Source of the DNA: Thermoleophilia bacterium
GTDB lineage: Bacteria > Actinomycetota > Thermoleophilia > UBA2241
Assembly (NCBI GenBank): GCA_017882325.1
Contig: JADGPQ010000008.1
Coordinates: 1 to 33,699, forward strand
Direction of reading: 5' to 3'
DNA length: 33,699 nucleotides
This document shows positions 30,122 to 33,699 of the stretch, one piece after another. The notes under the pieces were generated by a model, which was given only the letters and a program-made list of their open reading frames with translations, ran no database searches and was not told the origin of the DNA. Within the stretch, counting starts at the first letter, position 1, and every line of letters begins with the position of its first letter. A program made the translations under genes and the position numbers.

Positions 30122-30946
30122 ATGACCGTCCTCATGCTTAACGGCGAGCTCATCGCGCCCGAGAAGGCTACCCTGCCGGCAACCGACCGCGCGCTGACCC
30201 ACGGGCTCGGCCTCTACGAGACGCTCAAGCTGGTGGGCGGCGTCCCCGTGTTCTTCGAGGAGCACGTCGCACGCCTCGACCTGGGCCTCGAGGAACTCGG
30301 CCTCGAACGCCCCTGCGCGAGGGCCGAGATGGCCGCGCAGATCTGCCGGCTGTCCGCGGCCAGCGACGTCCCGGACGGCGCCTGCCGCGTGCTGGTCACG
30401 GCCGGGACACCGCAAGGCAAGCCCGGCCTGCTCATCCAGACCGACCGGCGACAGTTCCCGGCGCGACCGCTGCGCGTGATCAGCTACATCGGCGTGCGCG
30501 TGCGGGCGCAGCTCAAGGCGATGACGGTGATGCAGTCGTACCTCGCGCAGCGCGCGGCGGCGGCCGCGGGCGCCGACGACGCTATCCTCGTCGACGATGA
30601 GGGCCGGATCGTCGAGGGCGCCACCTCCAACATGTTCCTCGTCCGTGGCGGCGGCCTCGTGACGCCGCCGGCCGAGGGCGCCATCCTCCCTGGCGTGCTG
30701 CGCGCCAAGGTCGAAGAGCTGGCCGGCGCGCACGGCATCCCGGTGGTCGAGGCGTTCGCGCGGGCCGCCGACCTGCGCCCCGACGACGGCATGCTGCTCA
30801 CCAGCAGCGTACGCGGCATCGTCCCGGTGGGCAGCGTCGACGGTCGCGACCTGCGCGTCGACGAGGCGCTCCTCGGGCGCCTGCGCTCGCTTGTCGGCGA
30901 AGCCGAAGAAGCGAGCACGGCCGCCTTCCGCGACTCCTACCACTAG
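30122..30946 (+). CDS. pabC: Class IV aminotransferase, aminodeoxychorismate lyase-like
   Basis: 274-residue PLP enzyme of fold type IV. It has LPATDRALTHGLGLYETLKL, FFEEHVARLDLGLEELGL, the PLP-binding Lys132 in QLKAMTVMQSYLAQR, DDAILVDDEGRIVEGATSNMF and the LLTSSVRGIVPV segment that binds the phosphate. This pattern occurs in PabC and in branched-chain or D-amino acid aminotransferases. Position directly after a PabB/TrpE-like gene favours aminodeoxychorismate lyase, releasing pyruvate to give p-aminobenzoate for folate. ATG at 30122. Confidence 0.8.
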   Translation: MTVLMLNGELIAPEKATLPATDRALTHGLGLYETLKLVGGVPVFFEEHVARLDLGLEELGLERPCARAEMAAQICRLSAASDVPDGACRVLVTAGTPQGKPGLLIQTDRRQFPARPLRVISYIGVRVRAQLKAMTVMQSYLAQRAAAAAGADDAILVDDEGRIVEGATSNMFLVRGGGLVTPPAEGAILPGVLRAKVEELAGAHGIPVVEAFARAADLRPDDGMLLTSSVRGIVPVGSVDGRDLRVDEALLGRLRSLVGEAEEASTAAFRDSYH

Positions 30947-31002
30947 ACCACCATCCCGGCCCCCGGGTTTGCCCGCGCCACGCGGCGTGGAATCCTCACG
31001 CC

Positions 31003-32151
31003 ATGAGACGCATCCTGCTCATCTCCGTCATCGCGGCCGTCGCTGGAGCGGCTGCGCTCTTCGCGCTGGCGCCGCGGCCCGAGGCGGGCGCCGGCCTCGT
31101 ACGCGGAGCCCGCGCAGCAGCGGCGCCCAGCGTCGCGCTCGTCAGGATCCCCGGGACCTTCGACCAGCCCGTCTACGTGGCCGCGCCCCCCGGCGACACG
31201 TCGCGCCTGTTCGTCGTCGAGAAGACGGGTCGCATCCGCATCGTCAAGGGCGGCGCCGTGAACGCCAGACCCTTCCTCGACCTCTCGGGTTTGGTCTCCA
31301 GCGACGGGGAACGCGGCCTGCTGTCGGTGGCGTTCGATCCTCGCTACGCGTCCAACCGCCGCTTCTACGTCGACTACACGAACACCGCCGGCGACACGAG
31401 AGTGGTGCGTTACACGGCCTCGGCGCACAATCCGGACCGCGCCTCGATCGCCTCCCGCAAGGTACTCCTGCGCATCGGCCAGCCGTACAGCAACCACAAC
31501 GGCGGACAGCTTCAGTTCGGGCCGGACGGCCGTCTGTATGTCGGCATGGGTGACGGCGGAAGCTCGGGCGATCCCCAGGGCCGTGCGCAGAATCCGCACA
31601 GCCGTCTGGGCAAACTGCTGCGTCTCTCTCTGGGCACGTCGCCGGTCAAAGTGAGCATCTACGCCAAGGGGCTGCGTAACCCGTGGCGCTTCTCCTTCGA
31701 CCGCCGGACCGGCGCCCTCTGGATCGGCGACGTCGGCCAGAACGCCTGGGAAGAAGTGGACTCCCTGCGCCCCGGCCGGCCGGCAGGCGCCAACCTGGGC
31801 TGGAACGGCTACGAGGGAACGCACGTCTACAACCGCACGACCGCGGCTCGCCTCGACAGGAGCAGGCTGGTGTGGCCGGTGAACCAGTATTCCCACAGCC
31901 TCGGAAGCGCGGTGACCGGCGGCTACGTCTACCGGGGCAGCGCCATCCCGGCGCTGCGCGGCTGGTACATCTTCGGCGACTTCGGTTCGGGCCGCGTTTG
32001 GGCAATGAAGGGGCGCACGGGCACGCGGGTCGCGCTGCCGGGCGCCGACCGGGCCGCCGGGAGCATCTCGTCGTTCGGCGAGGACGCCGCCGGCGAGCTC
32101 TACGTGGTCGACCTCGCCGGCTCCGTCTACAGGATCGCGCCGGCGCCCTGA
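31003..32151 (+). CDS. Secreted PQQ-dependent glucose/sorbosone dehydrogenase family protein
   Basis: 382 residues: a signal peptide or N-terminal anchor (RRILLISVIAAVAGAAALFA), then a six-bladed beta-propeller of the soluble aldose sugar dehydrogenase family. Visible blade motifs are RLFVVEKTGRIRIVKGG, GERGLLSVAFDPRY, NHNGGQLQFGPDGRLYVGMG, GLRNPWRFSFDRRTG, WIGDVGQNAWEEVD, NLGWNGYEGTHVYN and YIFGDFGSGRVWAM. The His in SNHNGGQ and the Arg in GLRNPWR are residues used for PQQ and substrate in this family. No PQQ synthesis gene is nearby. The 3' end overlaps the converging methyltransferase gene by 25 nt. Confidence 0.88.
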   Translation: MRRILLISVIAAVAGAAALFALAPRPEAGAGLVRGARAAAAPSVALVRIPGTFDQPVYVAAPPGDTSRLFVVEKTGRIRIVKGGAVNARPFLDLSGLVSSDGERGLLSVAFDPRYASNRRFYVDYTNTAGDTRVVRYTASAHNPDRASIASRKVLLRIGQPYSNHNGGQLQFGPDGRLYVGMGDGGSSGDPQGRAQNPHSRLGKLLRLSLGTSPVKVSIYAKGLRNPWRFSFDRRTGALWIGDVGQNAWEEVDSLRPGRPAGANLGWNGYEGTHVYNRTTAARLDRSRLVWPVNQYSHSLGSAVTGGYVYRGSAIPALRGWYIFGDFGSGRVWAMKGRTGTRVALPGADRAAGSISSFGEDAAGELYVVDLAGSVYRIAPAP

Positions 32152-32858
32152 CCGCAGCGCCGCCTGCCCTCCAGGAACCAGCTCGCGTGGCGGTGCACGA
32201 CGCCGCTTGCGTTGTGCTCGTCGTAGGAACGTTCCTCCACATCCAGCACCGCGAAGGCCGAGAAGTCGGCGGTCAGCTCGTCGGCCGTGCAGAAGTGAAG
32301 GTAGACGTGTTCCACCCAGCTGCGCTCCTCGCCCAGCACCGGTTCGCCTACAGCATAGTGCTGCGGGTCACGCGGCGAGAGCGTGCTCAGAAAGAGGAGG
32401 CCACCGGAGCGGACGAGGGTTGCAAGAGCCGCCGCGAACTCCCGGCGGCCGCCCGGGCTGAGCAGGTGGTAGACGTTGCAGGCGAAGGCGACGTCGAAAC
32501 GGCCGAGCTGGGAGGCGTCGTCGGCGAGGGAGGCGGCGTCGCCGACCTCATGCTCCACGTCCAGGCCGGGCCGGCGCGCCTTGCGCGCGGCGGCCACCGC
32601 GGCGGGCGACGGGTCGAGGCCCAGCACGCGACAGCCCAGCTCTGCCGCAAGATAGCGACTGTCGCGGCCGTAGCCGCAGCCCACATCGATCAGAGAGAGC
32701 GGCGACGCGTCCGCGTCGCGCGGCGCCGCCACGGACGGGCGCAGGCGGGCGACGGCGAGGCGAGCAAGCTCGCTCGGGCCGTCGCCCCACAGGCGCCCGT
32801 CCGTCGCGTAGCGCTTCTCCCAGTAGCGAGCGGCGGCGAAGATGGGTTCGGGGCTCAC
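32127..32858 (-). CDS. Class I SAM-dependent methyltransferase
   Basis: 243-residue methyltransferase. A short [20 protein letters not shown] start leads into the SAM-binding motif [16 protein letters not shown] (about 57-71), the acidic [32 protein letters not shown] near motif IV and [15 protein letters not shown]. The YWEKRY/GCGYGRD combination resembles thiopurine- or tellurite-resistance-type methyltransferases; the substrate is not known. GTG start at 32858 overlaps the purC stop (GTGA), so it is coupled to purC. The last eight codons overlap the converging sugar dehydrogenase. Confidence 0.85.
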   Translation of the reverse strand: MSPEPIFAAARYWEKRYATDGRLWGDGPSELARLAVARLRPSVAAPRDADASPLSLIDVGCGYGRDSRYLAAELGCRVLGLDPSPAAVAAARKARRPGLDVEHEVGDAASLADDASQLGRFDVAFACNVYHLLSPGGRREFAAALATLVRSGGLLFLSTLSPRDPQHYAVGEPVLGEERSWVEHVYLHFCTADELTADFSAFAVLDVEERSYDEHNASGVVHRHASWFLEGRRRCGQGAGAIL

Positions 32859-33699
32859 TCTCGCGTCAGGCGACGCCACGCCTCCAGGTACTTCTCGGAC
32901 GTCTTCGCCGCGACGTCCGGCGGCAGCTCGGGTCCGGGCGCCGTCTTGTCCCAGTCCAACGTCTCGAGGTAGTCCCGCACGAACTGTTTGTCGTAGCTGG
33001 GCTGGCTCCTCCCCGCGATGTAACCGTCGGCGGGCCAGAAGCGCGATGAATCGGGCGTCATCACTTCGTCGATGAGGATGAGCTCGCCGTCGAGGATGCC
33101 GAACTCGAACTTGGTGTCGGCGATGATGATGCCGCGCTCAAGAGCGTATTGAGCACCGAACGCGTAGAGCTCGAGCGACACGTCGCGCACCTTCTCGGCC
33201 AGTTCCTTGCCGATGAGGCCGACCGTGCGCTCGAACGAGATGTTCTCGTCGTGGGCGCCGATCGCCGCCTTGGTGGACGGCGTGAACAGCGGCTCGGGGA
33301 GACGGCTGGCCTCCACGAGCCCTTGCGGCAGCGGGACGCCGCACACGCCGCCTGTCTTCTCGTAGTCCTTGCGCCCCGAGCCCGTTAGATAACCGCGCAC
33401 GATAGCCTCCACCGGCAGCGCCTCGGCTCGGTGGACGACGATGGCGCGGCCCGCGAGGTGCTTGCGTTCCGGGTCGGTGCTGAACGGCTCAGGATCGACG
33501 ATGTGGTTGGGGACGATGGCGCTGGTCTTGTCGAACCAGCAGTTGGCGATCTGCGTGAGGACGACGCCCTTGTCGGGGATCGGCGTGGGCAGGATGACGT
33601 CGAAGGCGGACAGGCGGTCGGTGGTGACGATGAGCATCTCGTTGGGTGCGTACTCGTAGACGTCGCGCACCTTGCCGCGGCTGATGAGCTTCCAGGCGG
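32855..33699 (-). CDS. purC: SAICAR synthase (phosphoribosylaminoimidazole-succinocarboxamide synthase), 5' end cut off
   Basis: Purine biosynthesis enzyme joining CAIR and aspartate with ATP. The frame is open to the right edge, so the N-terminal residues are missing; the visible part starts [16 protein letters not shown]. Motifs are [64 protein letters not shown] and [16 protein letters not shown], all typical of the long (about 290-residue) PurC form. It is followed by the overlapping methyltransferase gene. Confidence 0.95.
   Translation of the reverse strand, partial: AWKLISRGKVRDVYEYAPNEMLIVTTDRLSAFDVILPTPIPDKGVVLTQIANCWFDKTSAIVPNHIVDPEPFSTDPERKHLAGRAIVVHRAEALPVEAIVRGYLTGSGRKDYEKTGGVCGVPLPQGLVEASRLPEPLFTPSTKAAIGAHDENISFERTVGLIGKELAEKVRDVSLELYAFGAQYALERGIIIADTKFEFGILDGELILIDEVMTPDSSRFWPADGYIAGRSQPSYDKQFVRDYLETLDWDKTAPGPELPPDVAAKTSEKYLEAWRRLTRE

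Noticed and set aside
31683-32972. Long plus-strand frame covering the end of the sugar dehydrogenase and the methyltransferase antisense
   Set aside because: It runs through two well-supported genes in other frames and has Arg/Gly-rich shadow composition.
1-33699. Mobile element, integrase, attachment site or recent transfer
   Set aside because: No transposase, integrase or tRNA-linked repeat seen; base composition and codon style look uniform along the window.

Overview
The window is about 34 kb of very GC-rich, densely coding chromosomal DNA with GC-rich codon third positions, frequent GTG starts, 1-4 nt gene overlaps and almost no spacer. The ribosomal order rpsF-ssb-rpsR-rplI-dnaB, the zinc-type S18 and the -10 boxes of the form TAnnnT suggest an actinobacterium. 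A System I (Ccm) cytochrome c maturation cluster fused to a hem operon is unusual for the classical Actinobacteria and points, as inference, to a deep lineage such as Thermoleophilia. No phage, transposon, CRISPR, tRNA or rRNA was seen.

Layout. (1) 1-734, minus: rplM-rpsI with a clear promoter. (2) 751-10482, minus: ccmE-F-A-B-C-(small CcmD-like)-CcsA/HemX-like-hemA-hemC-hemD-SAM hydrolase (DUF62), probably one long heme and cytochrome c operon. Its CcmE carries Cys instead of His as heme ligand (System I* type). (3) 10573-11220, plus: a divergent SatD-like protein with a helix-turn-helix. (4) 11261-13940, minus: molybdopterin genes (mop, moaA, moaC and a MOSC-MogA fusion). (5) 14057-17720, plus: a tungstate-type ABC importer (tupA, tupB, tupC) plus an OB-fold lipoprotein, preceded by a structured leader RNA. 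(6) 17771-19080, minus: a secreted, membrane-anchored protein of unknown function, preceded by a second copy of the same leader RNA. (7) 19349-24123, minus: two aldehyde dehydrogenases, a 61-residue protein ending in CQLGCF, a DUF1361 membrane protein and a MoaD/ThiS-like protein. (8) 24240-25211, plus: a lone VirB11/CpaF-like ATPase. (9) 25336-28544, plus: rpsF-ssb-rpsR-rplI and dnaB. (10) 28577-32151, plus: a PabB/TrpE-like enzyme, a PabC-like aminotransferase and a PQQ-type sugar dehydrogenase. (11) 32127-33699, minus: purC (cut by the window edge) and a methyltransferase.

The most interesting part is 11.2-24.1 kb, which is dominated by molybdenum/tungsten cofactor biology. Two leader RNAs about 100 nt long, on opposite strands nearly 5 kb apart, share a conserved core, a closing stem whose base pairs covary, and the same distance to a promoter. 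One sits in front of the tungstate importer, the other in front of the uncharacterised secreted protein. They most resemble the molybdenum/tungsten cofactor (Moco/Tuco) riboswitch class. That would place the secreted protein, and perhaps the OB-fold lipoprotein, in a tungsten/molybdenum cofactor regulon. Secondary themes are leaderless promoters with the start codon 6-9 nt after a TACACT-like box, and repeated GTGA start/stop overlaps.
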